DNA from: Typhlomys cinereus
Lineage: Eukaryota; Chordata; Mammalia; Rodentia; Platacanthomyidae
Reading direction: 5' to 3'
DNA length: 64,000 bases
Assembly: GCA_023101885.1 (NCBI GenBank)
Contig: JALPQD010000027.1
Span: 5,495,021-5,559,020 of the forward strand
Shown here: positions 1-41,530 of the stretch, in pieces
How positions within the stretch are numbered: the stretch's first letter is position 1
Layout: each line of letters opens with the position of its first letter
The notes under the pieces: generated by a model
Seen by the model: the letters and a program-made list of their open reading frames with translations, nothing else
Databases searched by the model: none
What the model was told of the DNA's origin: nothing
Position numbers and translations under genes: made by a program

Positions 1-2300
1 GAAGGTAAAGGACTGAAAGGTACTGTAGTACCATCAGCCTAGTCCAGTGAATGAATATCATCTCTAACTATAAAATAAAATAGCTAAATATTTCTTAAAA
101 GAGGTACAATGTCAAAAAAAAAAAAAAAAAAAAGAGGTACGATGTCTTCACACCACCTTCAAAATCATCTCGGAGGAAAAGCAATTTCCTTACTTCAACA
201 ACTTCCAAACTAAGTTAACTGAGTTTTTTTGGTTTCTCTTTTCAAGATATTTTCAACTCTCGATACTGACAAAATTTTCCTTCCTGTCTTCCTTCTTTTC
301 TTGGGCTACAAGTGATTTTTGAAAACCATTCTAAGATTATGATAGGTAAATAAGGTTGGCATAGATCAAAATGAAAACACCCCACAAAGCAAAGTATTTT
401 CAGCAAGCTTTGAGGATGATTTTCAGATAGAGCTTATAATCTTATTTGAAACATAATTCAACATGAGATGACCAAATGGTCTGAACATGTAAACTGCAAT
501 ATCCAAAGCAAAGCACAAACGTTAGAAGAAAAACCAAAGGAAACTTGTGTTTATTTGGCATCTATTCCCCATCTACCCTCTGCAGGATCATACACAGTTA
601 ACATGTGACAGTGGGAAAGCTAAGATCTTACTGAAAGTTAGCATATTTTGGGTTGAAGGTAGCATTTTATAGTAAGAATTACACCCCCAGGGATCTGTTT
701 AAAAATACTATTAGAAATCTACTGTAGCTGCAAGCTGCTACTCATCTAAAGTGACTGGCTCTGAGGGAATAGACCCCAGTACCTCATGCCTACACACAGA
801 AAGGTTTAAATCTGATCATGTTAAGTGTTAGTAACACAAAGTAACCAGACACTGATAACTGCTTGGAGAAATTATCTGGTATCACCCAGTAAACTAGAAG
901 AATCAGAAAATGTTAACCTGTAAATGAACTCTAGAGGAATTCCTCTCCATGCAAGATCTGAATCCAGATCCAAGCTTCCATCCTAAGACTGCGGATTCAA
1001 TACTGATTTCAATGAAAAAAAGCAGCTAAAATATCTGAGGACTAAAATAGTTTTCCTGGAAATTATCTGATTACAAAAAAAAAAAAAAAAATCAGGGAAA
1101 CATTAGGGTTTAAACATTTACTGTGATAAATCAATAGAACCACTGTCTTATGGAAAAGGATAAATCATAACAAAGATTAGAAAACACTTTTCTGTTACAC
1201 ATGCATGTGGCTTTAAGAGAAACTGAAGAGCAAAGTACAGTGGCCACAGTCTGAAGCATCATCATGTATCGCCCATGGAAACAAGGAGGTGAAAAGAGAT
1301 ACAGTACCACGGAGTACTGCTGGGTGGGTGAGACTGGCAGGAGCGGGGATGGGTAGGGGGCTGGAGAGCACTGAACAGGCTGAGCAGAGGGCTGCAGAGG
1401 ACCAACAGGCTAAGGAACAACAGGCGAGCAAACAGTTAATGTCAGAAGAAAATGTTACAAGAACTGCATAGCAAAGCATGGACATTACATAGCTTTAACA
1501 ATATTAATTCATTTAAAATATAAGAGAAATCAACAAATACAATACCAAATGAAGAAATTTTACACTGTAAAACCTGCTAAGTTGGCTTATAATTAGAGGT
1601 GTAATTCTTATGTCATAAATGTATTTTTTTACAGATTAGTGGAAATAGTCATTTAGTCATTTCAAATATTATATAACTGAAATAACATGAAATTATTAAC
1701 AAAAACTTCACTTATTTTTTTTAAAAATTATTTCATTTGAAAGAGAAAAAGAGAGAGAGACAAAGAGAGAAAGAAAGAGAAGAGAATATGCACATGCATG
1801 CATGTCATGGCATCCAGCTAGAGGTTGGAGGACAATTTTCAGAAGTCAGTTCTCTCCTTCCACATTGTGGGCTTTCAGGGATCAAACTCAGATTGCCAGA
1901 TGTGTTAGCAGGCACCTTACTTGTTGGGCTGTCACTTTCTCAAAGTTCATTTATATTTATTAACAGACAGTAAGAATCTACATGGTATCTATACAATTAC
2001 CCTATTTAACAAGACATATTTAAATTCTCTTTCAGAAACAATGTTCCTACAATTCAGGTATTTTCTGAGAAAAAAGACTACATGAGGAATGCATGTGTAT
2101 ACACACACACACAATCTTTATGTAAGGAAGCTAAAAGTCTCCTTGTGGTTGAGTGTACTTTTACTGAGAATATATGTTAGGAAATGAGAGAGCAGTTAGT
2201 AGAACTCATTAGCCACTAACAAAATAGTACCATGCTTGTAAAAGAAAACTTTTCTTGTTTCCTGAGGGAATTCAAAAACATGTGCTCTAATAATAAAAGT
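1..2300. other. R3HDM1 intron, left end
   Basis: AT-rich non-coding sequence downstream (minus strand) of exon 14. No further R3HDM1 exon is recognisable. It holds short poly-A runs near 115 and 1075 and a B3-like relic listed separately. The reading frames at 1213-1485 are weak and overlap on both strands; they do not resemble a known protein. Confidence 0.7.
1712..1942 (-). repeat. B3/B2-like SINE relic
   Basis: Reads, in reverse, as an A-rich and GA-rich tail followed by ggaggacaattttcagaagt, then tcagggatcaaactcag and a decayed tRNA-like head ending near gttgggctgtcac. Typical layout of the old rodent B3 family; strongly diverged. Confidence 0.6.
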
Positions 2301-2512
2301 CAGGGGCTAAAGAGACGGCTCAGGGGTTAAGAGACTCTGCCTCCAAAGCAAAAGATCCTGGATCCCAGGTCCCATATGAAAACGTGAGACAGAAATGGAG
2401 GCCTGAGCTTCTGATGCTGGTGGGCAGGGTCTAAGAAATCCCAGAGCAAGCATAAAGGAGGTAAAAGCAATCCAGGATTATTCCCAACAGGGACATACGG
2501 TGCCCTCTGACT

Positions 2513-2555
<43 letters not shown>

Positions 2556-2565
2556 GGTGCCCTCT

Positions 2566-2599
<34 letters not shown>

Positions 2600-2635
2600 A
2601 TTATTCCCAACAGGGACATACGGTGCCCTCTGACT

Positions 2636-2670
<35 letters not shown>

Positions 2671-2680
2671 GGTGCCCTCT

Positions 2681-2770
<90 letters not shown>
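2301..2770 (+). repeat. B2-headed SINE with expanded, internally duplicated CA tail
   Basis: Head ggctaaagagacggctcagg, body with aatcccagagcaag and agcaatccaggattattccc, then a tail in which the unit 'tacggtgccctctga + (CA)n' occurs four times and the longer block beginning ggattattcccaacag twice, ending in a (CA)n run of about 80 bp. Copy of the dominant SINE family of this window. All reading frames here (poly Cys-Val) are open simple repeat, not genes. Confidence 0.88.
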
Positions 2771-2776
<6 letters not shown>

Positions 2777-3116
2777 CCTAAAAAAAAAAGCCAGGAAGAT
2801 TTAGTCATTGCTAAATCTTGGGAACATAAGCTAACAGTGGATCTGATTTGATTCCCCAATCTTCCACCTATATGCTTACATGTATGATTATTAAAGAAGT
2901 AGGATATATACTAACTTATATCATGCTGCAATCTGCTTTACAGACAAAAACCAGAAAGGATTAAGTGGCATGAAAAGTGCCAGATAAGAAAGTGGTGTTT
3001 AGTTCAGAGCCTAAGATAGCTCCGGTTAAAAACGTAATATTCACAATTGTGTTCTGGACAATATCCAGGAAGAGAATAATTTTCTTTTCTCTTTCTCTCT
3101 CTCTTTATTTAAACCT

Positions 3117-3130
3117 TTATTTATTCATAT

Positions 3131-3185
<55 letters not shown>

Positions 3186-3402
3186 CAGAGGCTTGTATGT
3201 CCCTGTGGAGGACCAAGGATGACTTCAGGAATCATCTTGGATTGCTTCTACCTCCTAACTGCTTTTGCTCTGGGATTTCCCAAGCTCTGCCTAACAGGGC
3301 AAGAAGTGCGGACTGCAGCCATTTCCACCTGGCGTTTTTACGTGGGACCTGGGATCTGAACTCAGGACCTTTCCTGGTTGGGAGACAAAGTCTTAAGCCC
3401 CA
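3117..3402 (-). repeat. B2-headed SINE with (TG)n tail
   Basis: Starts with (TG)n at about 3135-3182 (the SINE tail seen from the other strand), then tatcagagg, ggaatcatcttggattgctt, ctgggatttcccaagctctg, gacctgggatctgaactcag and the eroded tRNA-like head at tcttaagcccca. Confidence 0.9.
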
Positions 3403-4096
3403 GAAGAGAATAATTTTAAAATGCAAATGATTAAGTTAATGTAGTCAGGCCACTCACAGAATAATCTAAACAAGGAAAACCTCATGACAACTAAGAATTT
3501 AACAATCAGCTGCTTTTATCACTAAAACAAAACAGTTTCTTAAAAAGACAAAAAGGTTTAGATTGGTTTAAAATTCCATAAAAAACAACAAAACTAGATT
3601 TAAAAAAAACCCACATATTTATACCCTGGAATACTAGGATGTGAAATAAAGAAATTGTTTCAAAATGGAAAAAAAAAAAAAAAAAAAAGCACCGAGAAAC
3701 ATCAAAACTGATCGTTAGATTTCTGCTGCCTATGGTCCCCCAGTGATCTGTCAGTGAGGAAGGAGCCAGCTAGAGGGCACCTAGAGGACCAGCAGCTTCA
3801 CAGTACAGGCTGGACTCCAGCAGACTATCTCACTCAGCCCAGACAAAGACATATCCTACACTTTTGTTTATCGACCTTGTTTTTTCTTGTTATGTGAGAC
3901 TCTATGAAAGAATTATGCCAGAATTGCAAAGAGAGTATCATATAGTCACTGGTCTTTGCTTCTGTGGTGATCTACCTATAGCACTTAAAACAGTTGTAAG
4001 TACAATCACAGGGTTTAAAACTTCATGAAATTACAACTCATTGAGGAGTCTGTTTCCAAATCACACTGTCCACCAATTAGACAAAGTTACTTTTTC

Positions 4097-4364
4097 TTTT
4101 TTTTTTTTGGTGGATGTGTCTGTGTATATGAGAGGGCACCGTGTGTCTGTGGAGGCCCAAGAGTGACTTCCGGAATCACCATGGGTTGCACTACCAACTA
4201 TTTGGCTTTGCTCTGCAGGCTCCCAGGCGCCATTTTCCAGGACCAGAAGTACAAGTCATTGCCATTTCTACCTGACATTTTTTTACATGGAATTCAGGAT
4301 CTGAACTTAGGACCTTCTGCTTTCAAGGCAGAGGATTAATCCCTGAGCCATCTTTCCAGCCTCA
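4097..4364 (-). repeat. B2-headed SINE, copy 1 of a local duplication
   Basis: Poly-T (tail) then gagggcaccgtgtgtctgtg, the usual body, and a complete head reading ccctgagccatctttccagc on the plus strand. The first part (4098-4275) is repeated almost identically 478 bp to the right. Confidence 0.9.
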
Positions 4365-4575
4365 CAAAGTTACTTCTTAAGAGACAATATTTGAGACATA
4401 TGCCCACGGATAAATTAATTTCTTAAAGCTGGACTAACATCTTATTTACCAAATTCAATTAGAAACGGACTAAGCTAAAGTCATTTCTATAAAGCTCCTA
4501 ATGAAAGACGATTATGTGATAAAAAGTAAAGAGGAAACTTTTGGGACACAAAGCATCAAGCCTAAGCTGACTAGC

Positions 4576-4753
4576 TTTTTTTTTTTGGTGGATGTGTCGG
4601 TGTATATGAGAGGGCACCGTGTGTCTGTGGAGGCCCAAGAGTGACTTCCGGAATCACCATGGGTTGCACTACCAACTATTTGGCTTTGCTCTGCAGGCTC
4701 CCAGGCGCCATTTTCCAAGACCAGAAGTACAAGTCATTGCCATTTCTACCTGA
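4576..4753 (-). repeat. Truncated SINE, copy 2 of a local duplication
   Basis: Matches 4098-4275 with two substitutions over the 167 bp after the T run (t/g at 4598 region, g/a near 4719), and stops abruptly inside the body without the tRNA-like head. The truncation point is followed within 10 bp by the hairpin at 4762. Confidence 0.9.
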
Positions 4754-4761
4754 TCCATCTC

Positions 4762-4853
4762 ACTATAGAAAGAAAGTCCATACATACAGAAGAGGGGAGA
4801 GAAGGGAATTTTTGGACAATCTCTTCTGTATGTATGGACTTTCTTTCTATAGT
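4762..4853. repeat. Perfect 33-bp inverted repeat with 26-nt loop
   Basis: Left arm 4762-4794 and right arm 4821-4853 are exact reverse complements (33 of 33), beginning actatagaaagaaagtcc on the left. The loop is purine-rich. No SINE or transposon end that I recognise. As RNA it would fold to a pre-miRNA-sized hairpin. Confidence 0.95.
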
Positions 4854-5762
4854 CTTAGAAATCTCAAAAACTTATGTCCTATTTAGAAAGCCAAGCAAAG
4901 CTAAGCTAAGCAAAGCCAATTCAAGCCAACTGCTTTTCCCAGAGTTCAGTTGCAGATATGAACTGTCTTCATGACTTTCACACTATTCAGTTGCAGAATT
5001 AAACTTTCATACCTACTCTTCATCCCTGAAAAACAAGTGACACTTCTTTTGAGAAAAACTGATGAAAACTCTCTGCATATTCTCATCAGTTATAGTTATT
5101 TACCTTGCAGAGAAAAACAAATGAGAGTAAATATATCAACTATTTTTCACATGATACCCAACCTTTACAAGCATAAAAAGTGCTAGTGAGATGGATCAGC
5201 ATATAAAGATGTCTGCTTGCAAACCTGGCAACCTTAGTTTGATCTCTGAAAGTCCATATGGTGAAAGGAGAACCAACTTCTAAGAGTTACCATCTGACAT
5301 TCACAGACCCACAGTGTACCTGCTCTCCTTGTCATGTGTTTAAAAAAAAAAAAAAAAAAGTCTACACTGATATAATCAAGTTCTCCCAAGATGAATAGCA
5401 TAAAATCAGGGGGAAAAGCAAAACTGAATATGAAATACATATGTGTAACTATAAGAGATTATTAAGACTACTCTCTGTCTCTGACAGCAGAGGTAGAATA
5501 TATGTGGTTTACAGCACAGTGACTTCAGTGTGATCTACTTGATCTTAACTCATTACTCACTAGGCCAATGAACTCTTATTTACTTCTTGATCTAAGATAA
5601 GCATAAAATACTCACCAGCTAGGCTCCTTGATTCTCTAAATTTCTGAAATCTATTACTTGGATGTCTTTGAAGTTAACATTTTCTTCTCCTATCTAATGA
5701 CTAGGACTTCACTGGTAGCAGAATATTGAAGTTGTAAAGATATTTACCTGGTTATTTCATTA

Positions 5763-36124
<30,362 letters not shown>

Positions 36125-38005
36125 CTACAGGGAACTTGAAGCCTTAGTGACAGAAAAGAAAATATAAATTCAGTCTGAAACATTTTTTACATTCAATTGC
36201 TGCACAAAATTCACTGAATACTTTCTATATGCAAGGAATAATATATACACAGAAAGAAAAATTCTTGCTTTCAAAGATTATCTTATTTAGTGATAGAGTT
36301 TTGTTTTTGCTTCAAAATCACAATATAGTGAGAAGACCTCTTAGTTTTTGGTGCACATTAGTATTTGTGAAAGTCTATAAGAAACGAGCCAGATTAAGAC
36401 ATATAAGAAACGAGCCAGATCAAGACGGAAGGCAATAGATAGATGACTATATATGTAAGGCAATGTAAAAAATACCTTTCTTTAAAGGAATGTTGTAATC
36501 ATTACCCTATATCCTGTAGAGTATTTCTTACTAATCTATGGAAAAATATTTTCCTATCAATTTTCATTTGGATTCTTAAAATTCCAAGCTTTTAAATTAA
36601 ATTGCCTTGAATTCCAAAACTAACTAACTAGAAAAATAAGCAACATTCTACACGAAACCTATTTGCTAACAATTCTCCTTACTTATGCAATCCAATGTTG
36701 ATCAGCAAGCATGCTCTAGATGCTCTGGAAAATGGAATCCAGAAGACCTCAGATATGGTTCATGCAATCAATGAAATAAGAAAACAGCAGGGGATTTTAT
36801 GTCAGGCAGGAAATAGGAATGGATGGGAACTGGTTAGAGCAGGTATAGTGAAATTAATGGCAAAAGCTAGGAGTGAATCATGAGACTCACTGTAAAATCC
36901 TTTTAACTTTTCTGTACTTTGACAATGTTTATAATAAAATTTTGATTTAAAAATGTTATAATTTGTCTTCTATAACAAATTGGAAAATTCAAGAATTCTT
37001 TCCATTAAAGTTTTACAACTAGATACTTCTGAAAATGGAGAAAAAGTAGATTCTGTCACTACATGGAATTGCAAAAGTAGGACTTGGGTAGGGCTACAGT
37101 TCTGGCATTTGTAAAGTTGAGAGGGAGGCAGAGCTGGAGACCAGGTGCAGGAAATCAGGAATAGCGTTGTAATGCTGCAACCATTCAGCAAGTGAATGGA
37201 GCATGTTTAGTCAATGTCATCCCTTACCAGAAGTTCACTGGTTCATGCGGAAAACAATTTAGTTACAAAGCAGGGCGAGAAGGGGAGTTTACTGAAGATA
37301 CAGTGGCTTCATGACTTTCCCATGTATTAATTGGATGGAAAATGGGATACTTTGGGAAGGGACAGAAGAGAATTACCTGATGTGTCCTATGGATTTGGGA
37401 TTGTGGTGTTCCACAAAAATAAAATAAAATAATCCAAGGTTTCTTTTCACACTGATCAGCCAGGATGTCAGTTGTATTGAACCATCTGTAATCTGGCAGG
37501 AGTCCCATGTCCTTGTCACCACTGTCGATTCCTGGGCTGGAATGGACTGTCTTGAATCAAATATATCATACCTTTCAGTGGCCTATGATTAAAGCAAATA
37601 AACAACTTTAAGAGAAAGAGCTAATAGAAAAGAACAGTCCACAATAACTTAGAAATTAACAATACTATTTTAGGATATGATTATTTTACAACTAATTCTG
37701 GCACATATTAGTTATATGGGACTTGAAGAAGTTGTTGCTATAGCCTAAATAACTTGATCAGCAGGGACAGAGAGAGGCAGGAACTGGATGGATAGGCAAG
37801 GTGGTCAGTGCGGCAGAGGAGACAGCTGCACCATTTTATAAAGGAAAGAAAGTCTGCCAAGGTCACCAACAGGAATATTTGAACTCCAGGAACTATACTC
37901 TACATCCTGAGCTACACCTCCATGCACTGAAAACAGATTTTTGAGTAATAATCATAAAAGTATAAAGGAACAAAAATGAGCTACTTAACATTCCAAAGAA
38001 ACCCA
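36125..38005. other. Region upstream of the R3HDM1 start-codon exon
   Basis: AT-rich. Contains a short 26-bp tandem duplication at 36376-36427. No CpG island, no convincing promoter and no recognisable 5' UTR exon. Presumably 5' intron of R3HDM1. Confidence 0.6.
36376..36427. repeat. 26-bp tandem duplication
   Basis: Two adjacent units beginning tataagaaacgagccagat, 24 of 26 positions identical. Contains CG dinucleotides, otherwise rare nearby. Confidence 0.95.
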
Positions 38006-38009
38006 CAAC

Positions 38010-38282
38010 AAGGCTGAAGAGATGGCTCAGGGGTTAAGATCCTACCTCAAAAGCAGAAGATCCTGAGTTTGAATCCCGGGTCCCACATAAAAAAAATCAG
38101 GTAGAAATAGTAATAGCCTGCACTTCCTGCCCTAGTGGGTGGAGCATAGGAAATCCCAGAGTGAAGCAAAAAGGAGGTAAAAGCAATCCATAGTGATTCC
38201 CAAAGTCACCCTTGGTCCTCCACAGGGATACACAAGTGTCCTCTGATACACGCACGCACACACACACGCACACACACACACA
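38010..38282 (+). repeat. B2-headed SINE
   Basis: Well preserved: head aggctgaagagatggctcag, gatcctgagtttgaatcccg, aatcccagagtgaagcaaaa, ttcccaaagtcacccttggt, gtcctctgatacacgcacgc and CA tail. Confidence 0.93.
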
Positions 38283-38391
38283 AATTCAAAGAAATCCACA
38301 CTGTCTGCTAAAGGAAAGTATCTAAAAAGAGTGAAATGATTTTTAATGACATCATTAATGTCTGAAAAAATAATTCTCTCCATGTATTTAA

Positions 38392-38592
38392 ATGTTTTAT
38401 TTTAGATTTGAGAAAATGCTGACAGGAGTGGGGAGAGAGAGACAGAAAGAGAGAGAGAACACATGCCATGGCACATGGGTAGAGGTCAGAGGTTAGCATC
38501 TCCATCCTCCATATGACCTTCTGGAGAATAAACTTAGGTCATCAGGTGCACTCAAGCAGGTGCACTGCCCATTGAGACATCTTTCTAGCCTC
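38392..38592 (-). repeat. B3-like SINE
   Basis: GA-rich block (gagagagacagaaagagaga), cacatgggtagaggtcagag, gagaataaacttaggtcatc and the head-like ccattgagacatctttctag. Confidence 0.7.
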
Positions 38593-41012
38593 TCCATACA
38601 TTATTCTAATCAGTTTTATTATCTATTTGCTTGGTTCAAGTAAAAATATCATGGCAAATGAAGAACTCTAAGATCACGTAGCTCTTCCACCTTCCTTTGA
38701 CAGCTCTGTTGTGGATGAGCAGAACAATGACTAAAGGTGGAACTACTATGCATGACAAGCTCTAAACATCAAGAGAACATAAGGTGGTAAGGTTGTAGTC
38801 ACTGTACAAAACAGTGCATGCTACATTAACTCTTCAACATAAGGATTTAGAACTATTCCATCAGTCTCTACATCCATCCTTATAAATTGGTGACGAGGAA
38901 TAAACACAACAGAAGTACGATAAATAAATGCCCAACTTTTTTTTCTAAGATTTGTTTTAAAACCAACTAAATCAACTAAGTTTTGAAAAGTTCCACCCAA
39001 ACCAAACCAATCTCTCAAAATACTGTTCTCAATTTTATCTTTTTTGCTCATAAAATGATCGATATAAGATAATAGCATTCACCAAACAGCCTGATCATAT
39101 ATATTCTTGGAAAATGACTATGAATTGTTGAGGCTCTATAAAAGCAAGGTTCCAATCCATCAAAGAAACACCTAGAGCACTGGATAGGCAGTGAGAAGGA
39201 GCAATAATCCAAGGGTCCTGTGAATATCCCAAGGCCTTGGGGAATCCTACAGAATCTGACAACTCCTAGTCAAGACATTTATTCACATAAGCAAAGTGTG
39301 TGACACTAGCTGACAAAACTCAATACATGACAACATAGAACAAGCACGGATTGGAATCACGATAACCTGAGGCAACAGTGTAATAAAGAAGGCAAGCACA
39401 CAAGTATAAGATATGAGTTTAAATCACAGGTCTGCCAAATTAAATCTTGGGTAAAATTACCTAATCTGTGAACTGTAGTTTGCCAACTTGCTAAGCAGGA
39501 AAAAGAATATTTACCTCATAAGTTTATTGTGAGGACAGGCTGATTCAAAGGTAAAACAGCTACCATAGCCTGTGCCACAGAGGACGTGTTCTGATCAGAA
39601 GTACTCAAGCTTGCAGCTGGCTGGGTCCTAACCCTGCACTGGGTTTCACAGCAACAGGCTGCGGGAGCCTCACGCTGTGGGGTACATACCCTATATATAA
39701 CCTAGCAGGGCAGAACTGACAGAGAACCAGCATGAGGATTGTGCCTATGAACACTGGAAAAGGTGCTAGCCTGGGGCAAGCTCCTAAACTAGGTTCTCTT
39801 TCTGTCTGTCTGTCTTGTTTCTAAATGAACATTAAAAAAAAAAAATCACACCAACTTTATTTTTGTCTTCAAAATATTAGTACACCAAATTTAAACAAAA
39901 GTGCTTTTTCTTTTCAAATCTTCAAGTATCAAGGAATGCCCTAACCTTTCAGGGGGGCACAAAGCCTATGCCTATGAGATTACAAAGATCAGTCAATATT
40001 TGAAAATCAATTACAGGAAGCTACAAAAACACACCAGGAGGATCCTGTCTTTCTCAATGACAAATCAACATAAGGATTTAACCAACATCACTTTAGTTCA
40101 CCATATACACAGCTGTACAGTATGAAACATCGATTATGACACTTGTAGAAATCTAGGAAGTTTTTACAACAGAAAGAGAAAAAAACCCAAAACACTGGCA
40201 TCTATTCATATATGCCAGTCTACTATTAGTGATATTTAAAAGATTATATTCTCAAACTGTCTCGATCTAAGAATAATCAAAATTCATATTCAAGTTTTAA
40301 AATATTTTAATTTATACTTTGACATATGTGCACAACGTATCTCAACCATCTCCACCTTCCTTCTTTCCCACTAAGTTCTCTATTAAGTTTTTCTTCCCCC
40401 TTACTAGTCCTGGGTTTTTTTTTTTTTTTTTTTTGTAACAAAACACAAAACAAAACAAAAGCCAGAGTTCCATTAGTGCTGCATACCCCTAAAGAGAAAT
40501 ATGTAAATTACCACCAAAGGCAAAAAGGTTGATGGCTGGGGTTGATGTGAACACAGGGAACAAAGTTTCTTATACATTGCAAGCCTACTCTAGAAGACTA
40601 TTAGTGGTATCAAATAAAATGTAATACTCCCTCATTCAAAGGAAACTCATATACTCACAGTGAACTGGAACAAAACAATTGCTACATTACTTTATTTCAA
40701 AGCAAAGGGTGAGAGGAACAAACACATTAACAGAGAAACTGAGAAGTAAAAAGGCAGAAATAACTGCTACATAATCCACATTGCCTGGTGATATAAAACA
40801 ATCAAGATGACTGAAAAGAACATGTGTTCAAGATAAACCCAAAGAAGAATGTCAGAACAGTTAGAAAAAGCAGAAGGCTCTTTACAACAAGATGTGTGTA
40901 TTTACAAGCCATCCAGCAGGCATAGGAAGAATGCATCTTTGCAGCACTCTTTTCTAGAGAGGTAAAGGAAAGATGATTCAGGAGAGATGGAAACAACTTC
41001 CTTCATCTCTAT

Positions 41013-41013
<1 letters not shown>

Positions 41014-41075
<62 letters not shown>

Positions 41076-41310
41076 GGGCATTTGAGTGTGTATGCCTGTG
41101 GAGCCTAAGGGTGACATCAGGAATCATCCTGGATTGTTCTACTTCCTTGTTTTGCTCTGGGATTTCCCAATCCCTGCCTTCCAGGGCTGAAAGTTCAGGT
41201 CACCATCTTATCTCCTTGGCATTTTTTACAGGGGATCTAGGGATCCATACTCAGCTCCTTTTTTTTGTAAGACAAAACTTTAATGTCTGACCCATCTTTC
41301 TAGTCCTATT
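41014..41310 (-). repeat. B2-headed SINE with long (GT)n tail
   Basis: (GT)n of about 58 bp at 41014-41071, then ggaatcatcctggattgttc, ctctgggatttcccaatccc, a decayed gatct block and head near cccatctttctagtcct. Confidence 0.88.
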
Positions 41311-41429
41311 TCTTTTAAAGAAAAGCCAACAAATACAACCAGTGGCTAAGACTTTCTTAATTCTGGTTGATAAGCACTATTACAATGCTACTTTTTCAGT
41401 TTTAACATCTTTCTCTGAAAATGCTCTAA

Positions 41430-41530
41430 AAAGATAAGCACAGTGTCATATGCCTATGCTCCTAATACTGAGGAGACCATGGCAGGATTAAGAATTTTGA
41501 ATCAACCAATCCTGGGCTATGTGGAGTAAA
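41430..41530 (+). repeat. B1-like SINE
   Basis: agcacagtgtcatatgccta, ctcctaatactgaggagacc and atcctgggctatgtggagta give the B1 order; decayed. Confidence 0.55.

Noticed and set aside
2327..2859. Long minus-strand ORFs of Cys-Val repeats
   Set aside because: They are a (CA)n tract read in an open frame; there is no gene.
4025..4886. Plus-strand ORFs with shared CTTNYLALLCRLPGAIFQDQ text
   Set aside because: Both come from the antisense strand of duplicated SINE copies. The repeat is real, the protein is not.
39690..39720. TATA-like cctatatataacc as a possible promoter
   Set aside because: Isolated AT-rich match with no supporting CpG, initiator or downstream exon; expected by chance in this composition.
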